64,000 bases of DNA from Aotearoamyces nothofagi (taxonomy: Eukaryota; Ascomycota; Leotiomycetes; Leotiales; Tympanidaceae). This document shows, piece by piece, positions 1 through 11,865 of this stretch. Numbering within the stretch: position 1 is the stretch's first letter; the number at the start of each line of letters is the position of its first letter. A program made the position numbers and the translations under genes. The stretch covers positions 310,001 through 374,000 of the forward strand of contig JADDTR010000019.1 of the NCBI GenBank assembly GCA_015345905.1, given 5' to 3'. The notes under the pieces were generated by a model that made no database searches, was not told the origin of the DNA, and worked only from the letters and a program-made list of their open reading frames with translations.

Positions 1-809
1 AGATAAGGCAAGCTGGGCCTCCACATATCCTTACTGGAGTAGAGGTATGCAGAAGCGGCACTTGAGGGAGGCCGGGCTTGTATACCCACCACCGTGGGCT
101 GTGCGGTGCGGGCTGTACAGGCCGTTTGGATGCAGGATCAGTGCCAATGCTACCTGCCTTATCTTACAGGCGACGTCGTGCCCCGAGGGACATGGACAAT
201 GGCCACAGAGGACACAGACGGTGACGGAGTACTGCAGGAGGACTGCGTAGGACACCCCTGCGCATGCAACAGTGCCATCATACCTGTACTGTAATGTAGC
301 GACTCCCGCACATCGGCGGTATCTATCACTCTGCTGTATGTAGATGCGTTGCGATAAGCAACAAGCGATAAGCAACATCTCGTAATATTATTATTGAACA
401 TGATTCCTGATACAGTGAGTGCGTCGGATAAGGCAAAATTAACCGATTGAATGGCCTCAACTGATATAACGGAGTCTTCTGCCCGATTTACGCCACAAGA
501 TCGGATGGCCTACGATCCTTCGATAACCTAAAAGCCACCACCAAAAGGAAATCTTGCCAAGGCGTAGGTAGAGCATTCATTCGGCCGGAATTACTGTCGG
601 AACTTTTGATTCTGTCAAAGTTCATTCAATGCTAGATATACCAGTCGAGTCCTTTCCATAATCCAGAATCCAGAAACGCCATGCATGCGTATCCCCCCAT
701 TACTATTAGGTACACCCTCCTCTCAGGCTCACAGTCCCCGCGTTGTATGTATCCATCAGCACCAGCCTAGCTCCCCTGCCATCACTGACGCTGAAATCAA
801 ATCACCTCT
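1..809. other. Intergenic, no gene seen
   Basis: Short frames on both strands look random and lack splice-linked continuations. Nothing resembling a tRNA, transposon or conserved protein is visible. The last part would hold the 3' UTR of the minus-strand zinc-ribbon gene. Confidence 0.5.
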
Positions 810-1410
810 TTATCTATATTCCATTGTCTGGCTCGTTTTCTGACCCGGTGCCACTCCTGCTCCTCCACCTCCACCTCCACCTCCCCATCCTTGCGGTGGA
901 GTAGGGGCACTAGGATTCTGTGGTTGTAACTCGTTTCCAGCGCCTGGGTGTTGTGCCATTACATCTTGCCGGTTCCTATAAAGTTATGAGTAAGCATTTC
1001 GTTCATGTCTTCAGGCATTGGAGAGTGGTGCCAGAGGTCGTACTCAAGAGGTTGTGCGAATTTACAGATAGTACAGACGACGTCGTTATAAGCATGAAAC
1101 GAGAGCGGGAGAACTGGAACGAAGCAGAAGGTGAACCAGTTCCACCGTTTCATGACATGCGCAGAGTAGTTTCCCTGATACTGTTAGTTTCTTGTTGGTT
1201 GATTGCTTTATGGGTGTTCCGTACGCAGTTGTGGCATTGACATGTGACACCTTCATAGCCTTTGAGATAATCCGAGAACTCATGTTGGCCACACGTAACT
1301 ATCACATTAGCTGCATTTCTAGTATGATATATTGTCGAACATACAGACGCTAAATATGAAGGTCAGCTGTGGCCAGTAAAGGCATATAGAATTCAGACAT
1401 ACAAGCACAT
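810..1410 (-). CDS. Small zinc-ribbon (zinc_ribbon_15-like) protein
   Basis: Four exons by my reading: 1410-1403, 1318-1225, 1180-1044 and 975-810, giving about 134 aa; all phases agree. The product has CHNC near residue 42 and CTIC near residue 77, separated by the aromatic stretch KRWNWFTFCFVPVLPLS. This two-CxxC layout with a WFTFCFVP core is typical of a fungal family I remember as zinc-ribbon 15 (PF17032); the name is from memory. The zinc ribbon would be residues 10-80, followed by a Gln/Pro tail with a run of eight glycines encoded by a GGT/GGA repeat at about 860-890. Function is unknown in the family. Exon 1 is only 8 nt (Met-Cys and part of a Leu codon), so the start is the weakest part of the model; the zinc-ribbon exons are firm. 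Confidence 0.7.
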
Positions 1411-3210
1411 CTTGCCGGGTTGAGCGGACGTTGACCAAAGTTCCAATTCACAGCCAGATGAATCGAAGAGTACTCAGAGGTGACTCGAAAGGTCAATTGG
1501 AAATGGATCGAATGAAAGGACGCAAATGTTTATTGCGTTGCCATCAGGTCAGTAAGGCACCTTTATGATGTAGGTTCAAGATCATACAATGCGCGTCAAG
1601 TTTACAGTGTGATCGTGGCAACTCGTGGCTATGCTCTTGGCGTATCGTACAGGAAGAGCCGACACAGCGTAACTTTCCGCTTGCGGCTTTCCGGGGAAGT
1701 AGACAATGTACGGCGGCCGAAAAAGGGCGGGGCACGCAATTCGCGAGGCACAAAATAAAATTCTGGCGAAGCTCTCAGACTTCTTTTCTTCTTCAAGCGT
1801 CGTCCTCATCAACGCTGCGTTTCTATGCTACAAACAGATACCTGCGCGAGCTTCGTATCAGATCTTTGATCTTACATTTGCATATGAGAAATTCGGAGTA
1901 ATCTTCAAAACCACCTCACTCCCTTCTTCGGAGGGTGATAGGTCTGCCGGTGACGGCCTGGCGTGTCTCACGTCTGCAATTGGCATCAGAAAAGCAGGGC
2001 GGTCTCTCTCCTTGTATATCTTGGATCCTATTAGGTGACACGAGAAGAGGGAGGGTAGGCCGTTCCTATGGGAGGGCTGTTGCGAAGATTGTGTGTGCGC
2101 GCTCACGTAGCTGAAGTCTTCTTTCGATCTCCATCTCTTTCGAGATGGAGTTCGGGATGGAGATGGATCTAGAAAGAGTGGCACGACACTTAAGTGCAAT
2201 ACGCAGCGTGCCCATCTTCCGAGCATCTTGGTGTTTGGGAGATGTGTACAATTCGATTCCGATTACTCTGATGGGGACGACGCTTCACACTTTTTTTCTT
2301 CGAGGTCAGTAGCTCTAGTCGAAGCGAATAGTATGGGATACTACTAATTACATTGGATGTCTATTATCTCTAGTGATATATCGTTGCTTCTGGATCTTTG
2401 TCGGCTTCTTTGAACATCTGTCACACGAGTGCAAGACGGGCAATATCAATAGCTCCATCTTCGTATCCAGGCACACCCCGTCTGACTTGACTATATCTGT
2501 ACGAGTGCGTTTATGCCTCCGGATCAACAACACACGTAAGAGGACAGAAGAGTGGAATACATTTGGATTATTGCTTGGCAGTACTGCAACTGTTCGTAGA
2601 TGAATACAAAGTTCTGAGCAGATGTCGCCGAGAGGTCTATTTCGTGTTAACAGAACAAGTGAGAATGAACCCCGTACTCCTCGTCATGTGGAGAAGGGTC
2701 TCGGAAATGCCGAGTGGACGAGTTTTGCAGGCCTTCGTGATGATCTAATTCTGGGAATGCCGAGCGCCTGTATACCTTCTTTGAACACTATATGATGATG
2801 TGATGAGTAACTCTTCACACATCTGTTTGAGATGGTATGTGGATACAGCGCATTGCTGGCTATTGCCGAGCAAGGTCGTGGGAGGGAGAGGTCTTGGCCA
2901 AGAGGGACTGTACAGTAAGTAGCTAGCATCCCTAACAGCGGCCTGCGGGCCGTCCAGCAATGCCTAATAAAGCAGGCCGGACCCCAGCACAGGCAGGTCC
3001 TGGTACCGAACCCGCCCCGAGCTTGAGCGAGCCGTGGCAGCTGTTAAGGCCCCTAAAAAGCGGTCAGCGATACTCTCCCATTTCTTGCCAGAACCGTCAC
3101 GATCGAATGCCCAAACACGGGCCCTTGGCTCTTGACCCAGCGACGGACGGTGCCTGAGGGCCCCCGGGGGCTGCCTGGAGGAAGATGCTCGTTTGTCGTT
3201 TGTACCGCCG

Positions 3211-3236
3211 CTGCTCACTGCTCACTGCTCACTGCC
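3211..3236. repeat. Short tandem (GCTCACT)n
   Basis: About three and a half copies of a 7-mer (CTGCTCACTGCTCACTGCTC) in the GC-rich upstream region of the DUF7514 gene. Confidence 0.7.
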
Positions 3237-3428
3237 TGCTCGGCTGCTCACCGCCCCCTCCGCGTCCGGGGCTTTCCGGTTGGGTACAGACCGTTCCGTT
3301 CGAAGGGGCGTCGCCAGTTGCCTGTTGCCGTCGCTCGTCAGCGGTAAGACACATTGCAACGTAGCTGACCTCGTCCAATAAGTCACGAAGCACACCGTAG
3401 CCGACGATCGAGCAAGCCCGCCGTGGCT

Positions 3429-3476
3429 GTGGCAGTGGCAGTGGCAGTGGCAGCGGCAGCGGCAGCGGCAGGCAGC
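3429..3476. repeat. (GGCAGT/GGCAGC)n microsatellite
   Basis: A run of GGCAGT units passes into GGCAGC units, about 105-150 bp upstream of the DUF7514 start codon. It is noncoding in the model given here. Confidence 0.8.
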
Positions 3477-3580
3477 GTCTACCTTACTTGCCTTGGCCGG
3501 CGCCCCTAGGATGCTGCTGTGAGAAACATTTCTGGCAGCTATGTGCTACGACGCACTCTCTTTATCTGCCATCTCCAGCA

Positions 3581-5344
3581 ATGGCGCAACCGGTGGATGC
3601 GAAAGCATTCTATGGCTACCTCTACCAGGCCGACAAGAACCCTACGAAGGTGTTTGATGCCCTCTTGAGAGGCATCGCCAGATACATTGTATGCTGTTCC
3701 CCCAAGTCCTTGCCGATGCCATAGACTGCCAGTGAACCTGGCGCTCTCATGGATCTCTATTTGATGGATTCGTGCATTCATGGTCCGTTGTAGTAAGAGT
3801 TAATGGTAGCTAATGATGCTAGAAACACAACATTGGAGACAAGGACGTTCGCAGTCTCACTCCTTCGAAACTAGCAGCCTTCTACAAGGCGGTAGGTGGT
3901 AACTACGACTGTATGCGCGCTCTCTATTGCCTAATATGCCGTTGCTAATTCATGTCGTGCCATAGCACTCTTCGTCGACGTGCCGCACCCGTCCATCTCC
4001 TACATATATCAATCGATCGGCTGCCAGCATACCCTCCAGCCCACTACGAACGATTTTGCGGCTCCAACTATACCTGCGTTGACTGCTCGGGGCTTCGTAC
4101 GATGGCAGTCAATAGAAACCCTGCTCGGCCCAGAAGAGCATGTCCCTTTCTTACAAACTGCGTTGCGCATGTTCGATATCAAGAACCCTGAAACGGGAGA
4201 GCGATTTCCAGTAGATTTGCCGAAAGAAGCATTTCCACTACATACAGATCCACAAATAGAACGATGGCATAGGGCTTGTGCCGAGAAGCTCAGGCGGAAT
4301 GCGACTCCTGATCCGTACGACGACTCGCCGAGCACAAGACCTCCAATGCCTCCGCGGCGGCATTCCCCAAGAGAGAGGAGAGAAGGGGCAGATTACTTTA
4401 CGTCAAGGCCTGTGCCGCACCATCGACCGGCAGGCCGAACCTCTTTAAGACCGCCTCTCAGCCGTGATGCGAGTCAGCGTTCTCATCTCTCGCCAGTGAT
4501 GGACGAATCTCCTGAGATAGCGCGAGGACGACGCCGTAGCTTCCCAGAGAACTATTATACATCATTTCCTGGAGCACCGGCGTCACCCGCCGATGCACAA
4601 CCAGATCCGAGACATTCCTCAGGGGACAATAGCTGTAGACATAGTAACCTACGTCGCAATCGGCGTCCAAGTACTTCTTCCTCGAGCTCTAATTCTAACA
4701 CCGATGCAACCAGTAATGCTTCAACAAGTTCAGCTCCCAATAAGCGCCGGAACACCCAACCTCGGACTAAGGAAGCTCGCCCCAGCACTTCTTCGGGGCC
4801 AGTTCCACCATCGCCACACATCACACTCAACCCACCGTTGTCGGCACGGAACCGGGGCAACTCCGCTCCCCATCTTGCTCCTGAAGCTAGGCAAGACCCA
4901 CACCTACCTAGCTATAAAACCCCCGTAGGCCCTTCTAGCAAACTCTCTGCACCATCCATACAGTCGCCAGCACGCCCCGTACCGGCAATTCGTAGTAGCT
5001 CTCGAGGTGCTAGCCTACGCTGGAGAGATCTGCTTGGAATATCTGGAGAGAGCCACAAGAGACGCGGCAGTACTGATTTGGGAAGATCTCCAAGAGGTGA
5101 TGATCGATCAAGGAGTTGGGAAGAAAGGGAGAAGTTTAGAAGGATAGATCATGACAATCTAGTGAAAACAAGATCGGCTCCGGGGAGGAGTGGAAGCCAC
5201 GACGGTAGAATCAGAGACAAAGAGCGAGAGCGTAAATATCATGATAGAGACGATTTGGAGTTCGTGAGCCGGCCTCCAAGACGATCTGCTACTTTTAAAG
5301 GAGGGGATGGGAGAAGATACCCCGATGATGCGATTCGAAGATGA
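3581..5344 (+). CDS. DUF7514 domain protein, disordered C-terminus
   Basis: Three exons: 3581-3688, 3823-3910, 3966-5344; about 524 aa. Residues 1-170 form the conserved part, with landmarks ADKNPTKVFDALLRGIARYI, FYKAVGGNYDSLFVDVPHPS and RGFVRWQSIETLLGPEEHVP. I recall this as the fungal DUF7514 family, usually described as a heterokaryon-incompatibility or scaffold-like region of unknown function; only the family name is claimed. The second donor was chosen at GACT|gtatgc because it keeps GGNYD, which the family has; an earlier donor GCG|gtaggt breaks the frame. From residue 170 the chain is low complexity: Ser/Pro/Arg-rich, a poly-Ser/Asn stretch around 240, and a basic, charged end. No signal peptide or membrane segment. 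Confidence 0.75.
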
Positions 5345-5768
5345 AGATCGCAAAGTTATGATACATGCAATAGTAGTGATAGTCGACAAGGCGTTTGGAG
5401 TAAGAGGCGGCTGGTGATACATTGCCGCTCGTGAAGGATACCAGTCCAAATATGTTGTAGAGGGAGCCTTCTCAGCTCACTATATATGGAATCTCGAACA
5501 TGATATGGACTAATTGACGGTTATTCTCACCCAGTTGAATGGGGCTTATATGAGTGCTAGGTGATCTCACGTCAACCGAAAAGATGTATAAAACTGTGAC
5601 TGTAGTAGCATTATGCTATCCTTGCATACGATCATTATACAAAATGAGTTATAGTGTGTTGGATTGTCAGGCTTGCTTTTTATTCTGCGCCCAAAATCTA
5701 CGTGACGCCATAAAAGTTACATCGTTGTCATCATATTTGATCTTCTCGTCCTAACGCGCTTACCAGGC
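5345..5768. other. Convergent intergenic spacer
   Basis: Lies between the 3' ends of the DUF7514 (+) and epsin (-) genes. It is AT-rich with polyadenylation-like stretches; nothing else seen. Confidence 0.5.
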
Positions 5769-7471
5769 TCATCCTAACAAATCATCTAGGCCATTGCCAA
5801 CATTCTGGCCTGATGGCTGAGTTGGACGTGGCGTGGTAGAAGTTGAAGTACCTGTCGTCCCCCAAATGCCCGCGCTGGCCTTCTCCTTAGCCAGTTGACC
5901 TAGTGCCGGGCCTGCTGTAGGGGTACTGGCCTTCTTGAGTCCAGCACTAGCGGAGTTCCAGATAGACCCGAAAGCATCTCCTCCACTAGAGGCCTTGGCA
6001 GCAGCTGGCTTTGTCGAAGAGGCCGTGGATGATGGCGTTATTGATCCTGGCGGAGGTATTTGGACCGAGGTGAAATAATTTGGCTGCGAACCTTGATACG
6101 TAGTGGACCGAGGAGGTTGGACCGTGAGTGGAGGAGAGAATGCAGAGTAGTTGATGGGAGTGGAGTTGCTGCTGGTAACAGGAGATATTGAAGAGAGCCC
6201 AACCATTTCTGTCAGATTCGCGGCTTTGGGTGCTGAAACGGGTTGGGGAGAGGCGTATTGTGTAACGGATGTCGGAATTGAGGTGGTCCCTGGAACTGAG
6301 GGAGATGATGTCTGTGCAGCTGGCTCCGGAGTTGCTGATTGAAAGTCATCAAATTCATCATCGTCCACTGTATTGGCTGGAGCAACCACAGGTGCACTGC
6401 TGGTCGCGGGAACAGGATCGTCGAATGAAAAAAGGTCTACTTCTGGCTCCTTCTTCTTGGGCGGCTCTGGCTTCTTCGATGTGCGTTCTGAGCCTGTGCG
6501 CTTGCTCCTAGAGGAGGATGATGAGATATCAGCTTGCCTCCTTCCTGGCGCAGCCACTGCTCCTTCGTCGTACTCGTCGTATTCCTCAAATTTATCTGCG
6601 CGGCTTCCAGATTCTTGGAAGTCACTCGTCTGTCCTCCGAACCCACCACCATCACCGTAGACTCCACCACTATATTGACCGTATCCTGCCCCGCCTCCTG
6701 AGCTCCCCTGCTCCTCGCTACCGAAACCACCGTACCTGCTACTGCTCGATAGACCGCTCCCACTTCCTAAACCAGCACCACCCTCCACACCAGAATATTT
6801 GTTTCGTGTTGCCCTTGACTTTTTTCGTTCAGCTCGGATCCGGTCGACATCGCTGAGGAGTTCGGCGAGCTCCTTGGCCCTATTCCGTACGTTGACACCC
6901 TGATCTTTGCCGTTCGCGTCAATGAAATGGAATTGCCGTAACATCTTCAATAGAGTGAGATGTGACCGGGCATCGTCAATGACTCTCTCTGAGCCGTTTT
7001 TGATCAGGTATTCTAACAATTGTAGGCTCTTATAGATCTGTCTCCATTCCTCGGCCGCCTTCTCAGTAAAACGTTTGTATATCATTGGCATGATCTCGTT
7101 CAGTAATTGACTAGATTTAAATCGTGAGTAATCTCTTTCTGCTGGCTCTATAGCTAGTTGACTGACTAGTTGTATGTTGCATTGGCAATCTCTTGCATCT
7201 TGTTCGTTGGGTAGCCCCAAGGCTCGTTGTTCGTAGCTTCTCTGACCTTGGTGGATTGGTCAGTACCTTCCAAGGAGATGCAAAAGACTCAAACTGACCT
7301 TTGCCTCCATCTCGGTATAGTTCATGACAGCTGCAGACGGATACCTTAACACTGTGTATTGACAGCAGTTTGGAGCCGCTTACCATTTTGCACTTTCCGC
7401 ACACCCGCCTTAATGTCATAAAGAGACAGGTTGGCAACCTGCTCCTTCAAACTATCAAAGTTCATATTCAT
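5769..7471 (-). CDS. ENT3: ENTH-domain clathrin adaptor (epsin, Ent3-like)
   Basis: Four exons: 7471-7384, 7330-7299, 7246-7167, 7110-5769; about 513 aa. The ENTH domain (about 12-150) is clear: REATNNEPWGYPT, then NYQLLNEIMPMIYKRFTEKA, EEWRQIYKSLQLLEYLIKNG and LLKMLRQFHFIDANGKDQGV. The ENTH fold binds phosphoinositides; in yeast Ent3 acts at trans-Golgi and endosomes with Gga and AP-1. The rest is disordered, Gly/Ser- then Ser/Thr/Pro-rich, and carries acidic-phenylalanine motifs (VDLFSFDDP, DDEFDDFQSA) of the type bound by clathrin-adaptor ear domains. I see no clear ubiquitin-interacting motif or NPF, which favours the Ent3/Ent5 type over plasma-membrane Ent1/2. The early start at 7471 is needed: exons 1-3 carry the first ENTH helices. 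Confidence 0.9.
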
Positions 7472-8727
7472 GTCGTCGATTCGCAGCGAGGATCGTTGGC
7501 AGAGCGTTGGGGGATCAAGAGTCCATGGGATCTGCGCGAAAGTGCACGCCCGGTAGCACCTCAAGCTGCCAGATTTCGCCAAGACAGCCGAGTCACGTGA
7601 ATCAACCACAACTGGCGTGCACAAACTCGTAGAGATTAGAAAATGGTATGGGGAATCCAAGTTCAAAGCCAGCTATATGGGTGTTATTTAGGTTCTATTT
7701 AGCTGGCATCGGCCATCGGACTGCTGCTGTAGAAGCTGTGGAAACACCGTGACACCTAACTAAACTGCCTTAGAACCCCTGTCCAATTTGGAGCTTCTTA
7801 TAGCGAGACGAGAAGGTTTCTGTCCCATCGCATCAAACACATCACCGTCTTCGATCGAAAGCCGAGCCTCTATCGCTGTACAGTACTTTATCTGTAATAT
7901 TATCTAGTTCGAAGCCGCGGAGTCCGATACGCGTCCTTGGATCTCTACCGTTGTAATGTGAGTTCCTACTGCCCTTAACAGCACTGGACACTGGGGAAAG
8001 GCCCTACAGGCTACGACCCCCTACCCGAGTCTGCAAACTCCAGCAGACATTTCCCCATTATGCTGTACTGCTGCATTCTATTAGCCAAAGAATGTTCGGC
8101 GGGGGCTATGAGACGCAACGTGTGTTTCTAAAAGGCCGCTGGGCTGGCTTTGGCTGGCTGCATCAGTAATGCAGGGCTACCAGTCAACTGTCCAACGATC
8201 ATCGGAAGCTCTTGGGCCCGTTAAGCAGGTCAGCGACTTCGGTCTTCATGGACACACCACATCATACGAGGATGCCCAAGAAAGAAGAAGGGAGAAGTGA
8301 GAAGGGGCCTCTTGATCCAGCACACGGTATCCTAGAGTTCGCTCACTGCACTTGCATGTTGGATGTTCTTATGCAGCGGCTTCAGGATGTCCCAGAGGCG
8401 AGGATGACGATGGTTGTCCATCTACCGCTCCAGCTCCGGCTCCAGCTCCGGCTCCAGCTCCAGCTCCTGGGAGCTCACTGCCGCGCTCCCTGGCCGAGAC
8501 GATGATTCGCCATGCCGGCGCATTCTCCATTGCATTTCTAGATTTCTCGATTTCTCGATCTCATTATTATTATTGTTATTGCTATCCCGAGCTACGGAGT
8601 TCATTACTGAAATCCCTTGGACCAGGGTTATTGACATGTGTGGCAGATCTCGAATCCCGAATCCATTCGCTTACGAGTCACCGTAATAAACACTGCCTGC
8701 GCAACTGCCCCACCTTTCCTTTACAAA
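7472..8727. other. Divergent intergenic region
   Basis: Shared upstream region of epsin (-) and cyclophilin (+). It holds a CAGCTC/CGGCTC repeat and a polypyrimidine-rich stretch with (TTA/TTG)n near 8560. No further gene seen. Confidence 0.5.
8424..8475. repeat. (CAGCTCCGGCTC)n repeat
   Basis: About four copies of a 12-mer built from the hexamers CAGCTC and CGGCTC. A related CTGGCTCCAGCT repeat occurs at about 21.75 kb. It lies about 250 bp upstream of the cyclophilin start codon. Confidence 0.8.
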
Positions 8728-9727
8728 ATGCCCCTCCTCATGCAAAGCATCCGACCTGCCTTTCGTCCAACTTTCAAACACCTCAACAACAACTTCACTT
8801 TCAGACAATTTCACGCATCAACCGCAAATATGACCATCAAGACGTGAGATTCCATCCATATCACCACACTGCATAGATCGTAGCTAACTCGTCTCGTAGT
8901 TTCTTCGATGTTACGTGGGAGGGCCCAGTTATGGACGCCTCTGGCAAGGCCACCTCAAAGATTGCTGGTAAGTCTCATCATCTCACATCCACCAGAGTCT
9001 CCGGCCATCTCCTGCAGCATCTATCATTACTAGCAAGCTTCATTGAGCTTCAAAGTCCATTTTGATCCCGGAAGCTTTCTGTGAATATTGCCGTCAAGGA
9101 TTTCTGCTTCTGTTTACCCCTCCAATGACGTTTAGGCTGACTTTAACAACAACTAGAGCAATCTGGCCGCATCAACTTCAACCTGTATGACGATGTTGTC
9201 CCAAAGACTGCCGAGAACTTCCGTGCTCTCTGCACTGGCGAGAAAGGCTTCGGATACGCTGGCTCTTCCTTCCACCGCATAATCCCGCAATTCATGCTCC
9301 AGGGTGGCGATTTCACCCGTGGCAACGTACGTTCATTCGCATCTAATCTAATATTCGATCCTCACATCTAACAACCAATAGGGCACTGGTGGCAAGTCCA
9401 TCTACGGTGAGAAGTTTGCCGATGAGAACTTCTCGAAGAAGCACGTCAAGCCAGGACTTCTGTCTATGGCTAACGCTGGTCCTAACACGTGAGTATTTTC
9501 ACATGCCATATATTACCTAGCATGACTGACATTCTCATAGCAACGGCTCTCAATTCTTCATCACCACCGTTGTTACCAGCTGGCTCGATGGTAAGCACGT
9601 CGTCTTCGGCGAGGTTGCTGACAAAGAGTCATTGAATGTTGTCTACGCCCTCGAGGCCACGGGAAGCGGAAGCGGAAAGGTCAACTACTCCAAGAAGCCA
9701 ACCATTGTCTCGTCTGGAGTTGCCTAA
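8728..9727 (+). CDS. Cyclophilin A-type peptidyl-prolyl isomerase, mitochondrial/cytosolic
   Basis: Five exons: 8728-8843, 8900-8967, 9157-9326, 9382-9488, 9541-9727; 215 aa. Residues from about 36 on are a complete single-domain cyclophilin ([70 protein letters not shown]). The catalytic Arg in FHRIIPQFM and the cyclosporin-binding Trp in [11 protein letters not shown] are present. Residues 1-34 are Arg-rich with no acidic residue and include [13 protein letters not shown] and RQFHAST, a good mitochondrial leader. A second in-frame ATG at 8830 (residue 35, MTIKTFFDV) would give the usual 181-aa cytosolic form. Neurospora is known to make both forms from one gene. It catalyses proline isomerisation and is the cyclosporin A target. 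Confidence 0.95.
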
Positions 9728-10037
9728 ACGGGTTTCATGTGTGGACACGCAGCTGCCGATCATAATGAAGCAATGTCAAATCGGGTCGTCGAAGGCTCTT
9801 TTAAGATGAACCCTCATAAGTGTGGCAAGAATACTATTAAAAAGTTTATGGTGCAGTAGATGGCATCATTCAACGACATAATTGCAGACTGTTACTGTCT
9901 CTTGAAGCTATTTCCAAAATTTTAACTCTGATGTTCTCTATATCAAGCCCATGGTATCTCCCAAAAACTCCCCAGCCATGTCGCTATGCAATTATAAGTA
10001 AACCCACAATATAGTCCAGCCCCATTTAGTTGACTCC
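9728..10037. other. Convergent spacer
   Basis: 3' regions of cyclophilin (+) and Rpc34 (-). Nothing else seen. Confidence 0.5.
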
Positions 10038-11207
10038 CTACGCAGCGAGCCACTCTTTGAAGTACTCGCAATTGCTCGGTCCCACAGGCCCACCTTCCTC
10101 ACAGAGGTCAAAGACAGGGCATCGGCCACAAGGGACTTCCGTGAGACCATTTGATGGGCCATCTTCCACTTCCTTTGCCGTCTTCCTCAGTGCCTTATAC
10201 GCCACTCCTTGAGGTCCTGAGACTATTTGCTCGATCCTCTTATCAAAACATAGGACGTCTAACAGCTGCTGGATGTCATCTTTTGTAAGCGTGGTAGTCG
10301 AGAATTTTGAGTTCTCCACGAATAGTGTGAGCTCATGCAAGGTAGGGTAGCCCTGGTATCCTGGCGGCAGAGGCAGGTAGTTGTATAACTCTGATTTTTG
10401 CTTCTTTATAGCACGCTCTTCGTCTCCTTCCAGCTTGACTTTTGGGTTTAGTGCCGCGTCTCGAAGAGCCTTGATTTCTTCCGCTGTTTTTGGAGCAGTG
10501 CCCATCTTAGTCTTCTTCGGCCTTTTCAATGCTCCCATGCTCGAAGACTTATAAAAGCTTTTTGAGAATATATAATTGAATAGCACATTCCCAATTGCCT
10601 CAATAAACTCCTCATCTAGCTCATTGTCTGTATACCATGGTCCTCCAGTAGCTTTGTCACTAGGTCTTATGCTGGCTTTGATGTACATCTTCCTAGTTGG
10701 GTGCTCCACAGTCTTCATGTCGGCAATCAACCGCTTGGTCTCGAGGTTTTTGAGCGCCATACGCATGGTAGTATCGTGGAGGTTAAGCTTGGACTTGATC
10801 GTCTTCGACCAGATACCCTCAGCGCCAGAATCGTCAATGAGCGTGTACACCATTTCTTGTTCATAGGTAAGGCCGCGATACCTGTGATATAAAGTAAGTA
10901 TAGGGACCATTCAAACAGTGCTCTTCAATCGTGGTACTCACTTGACAGCATCTTCAACTGTGCGATACATCCATCCAACAGCGCCATCCTTAACAAGCTT
11001 GAACAGCTTTTCATCGGCGAGGCGCTGGGCGACTTGAACCAGTGTGACGACATCATTATTTGGAATAATTCCCATCGCTAGGAGGTCGTCCTGGCGAAAC
11101 ACCGTATGCGGATCTTCTTCAGAGCACGCATCGTACAGCCTGTTCTTAAGGTCGGTGATCACATCGCTAGTCGGTTGTAGGGCCGCTGGCGCACTGCTCG
11201 AAGCCAT
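10038..11207 (-). CDS. RPC34: RNA polymerase III subunit Rpc34 (RPC6/C34)
   Basis: Two exons: 11207-10942 and 10881-10038; 369 aa, close to the family length. The N-terminal half holds the winged-helix repeats (DPHTVFRQDDLLAMGIIPNN; EQEMVYTLIDDSGAEGIWSK; LNLHDTTMRMALKNLETKRL). The C-terminus has CGRCPVFDLCEEGGPVGPSN followed by CEYF; these four cysteines match the cubane Fe-S cluster ligands known for human RPC39. Rpc34 forms the Rpc82-Rpc34-Rpc31 heterotrimer, contacts Brf1 of TFIIIB, and helps open Pol III promoters (tRNA, 5S, U6). Nuclear. The start follows the only upstream frame with a sensible N-terminus. Confidence 0.95.
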
Positions 11208-11865
11208 TGTGGGTGACTTGTTGCAGTGACAAGAAAGCGATACTAAGGAGGATATAACATGAAGATGTGAAGAATTTTACTTGAAGATGTTGTTAAGGAG
11301 CGAAATAGGCAGAGTAGTCGGATGGTGTAGATGGCTCACCAGATACCCAGGCATGCAAATCGTAAATAATTTTGGCGGGAAGGCGGGGCAGATTTACGCG
11401 CAAGAGACAAGGTTACCACGCTACTGCTAGCCTTTTTAACTGAGCCTCCGCACCTCGTCATGACCAATGCCAATCATTACAATACAAATTTTTACGCCAT
11501 AGTTTGAACTTATGCTTCTATAAGGCATGTTATAGATGTTAGAGCAATTTTGAAGGCCGGGGGAAATGTGGGAAATGTAAACGATTCACAAGCCAAAAAG
11601 GGGGTTTCAAGACCATTGATTTAACATATCATTTCAATTTTTGTGCCATCCATTTTCATTATGAGTCGTCGATAATGTAGCGGTTCCTAAGAAGTCACAA
11701 ATTTACGCTTGACTCATCAAAGCTAGATATGTGGCAGAAATCCATGCCGTCCAGCAATGCCAAAACTACAGTAAATGCCTCCCTCCCCGACTCATGTCAT
11801 GATACAATAGGAAGAGCATAGGCGCGAGCAGAATGAGGAGATAGAAGGATACGTTAGAAACGGCC
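11208..11865. other. Rpc34 promoter / Dsk2 3' region
   Basis: Two minus-strand genes face the same way, so this holds the Dsk2 3' UTR and the Rpc34 upstream region. An E2F-like TTTGGCGGGAA is present (separate entry). No gene seen. Confidence 0.5.
11371..11381. promoter_or_regulatory. E2F-consensus-like site upstream of Rpc34
   Basis: TTTGGCGGGAA is a textbook E2F-type sequence about 165 bp upstream of the Rpc34 ATG. Most ascomycetes use MBF/SBF, not E2F, so function is unproven; GGCGGG is followed by a second GGCGGGG. Confidence 0.3.

Larger units (their letters stand above)
1411..3580. other. Intergenic, about 2.2 kb, no gene supported
   Basis: Frames of up to about 120 codons exist on both strands near 1.7-2.2 kb, but none shows a domain, signal peptide or plausible splice partner. 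GC content rises after 2.95 kb toward the DUF7514 gene, where simple repeats begin. Confidence 0.45.

Noticed and set aside
920-1240. Plus-strand frame of 106 codons with a hydrophobic end
   Set aside because: It is the mirror of the minus-strand zinc-ribbon exons, which carry the real domain.
1706-2226. Overlapping frames of 110-122 codons on both strands
   Set aside because: No domain, no splice partner, no codon signature; starts partly non-ATG. Treated as chance.
8352-8876. 174-codon frame with an Ala-Pro repeat
   Set aside because: It reads the CAGCTC repeat and then the cyclophilin first exon in the wrong phase.
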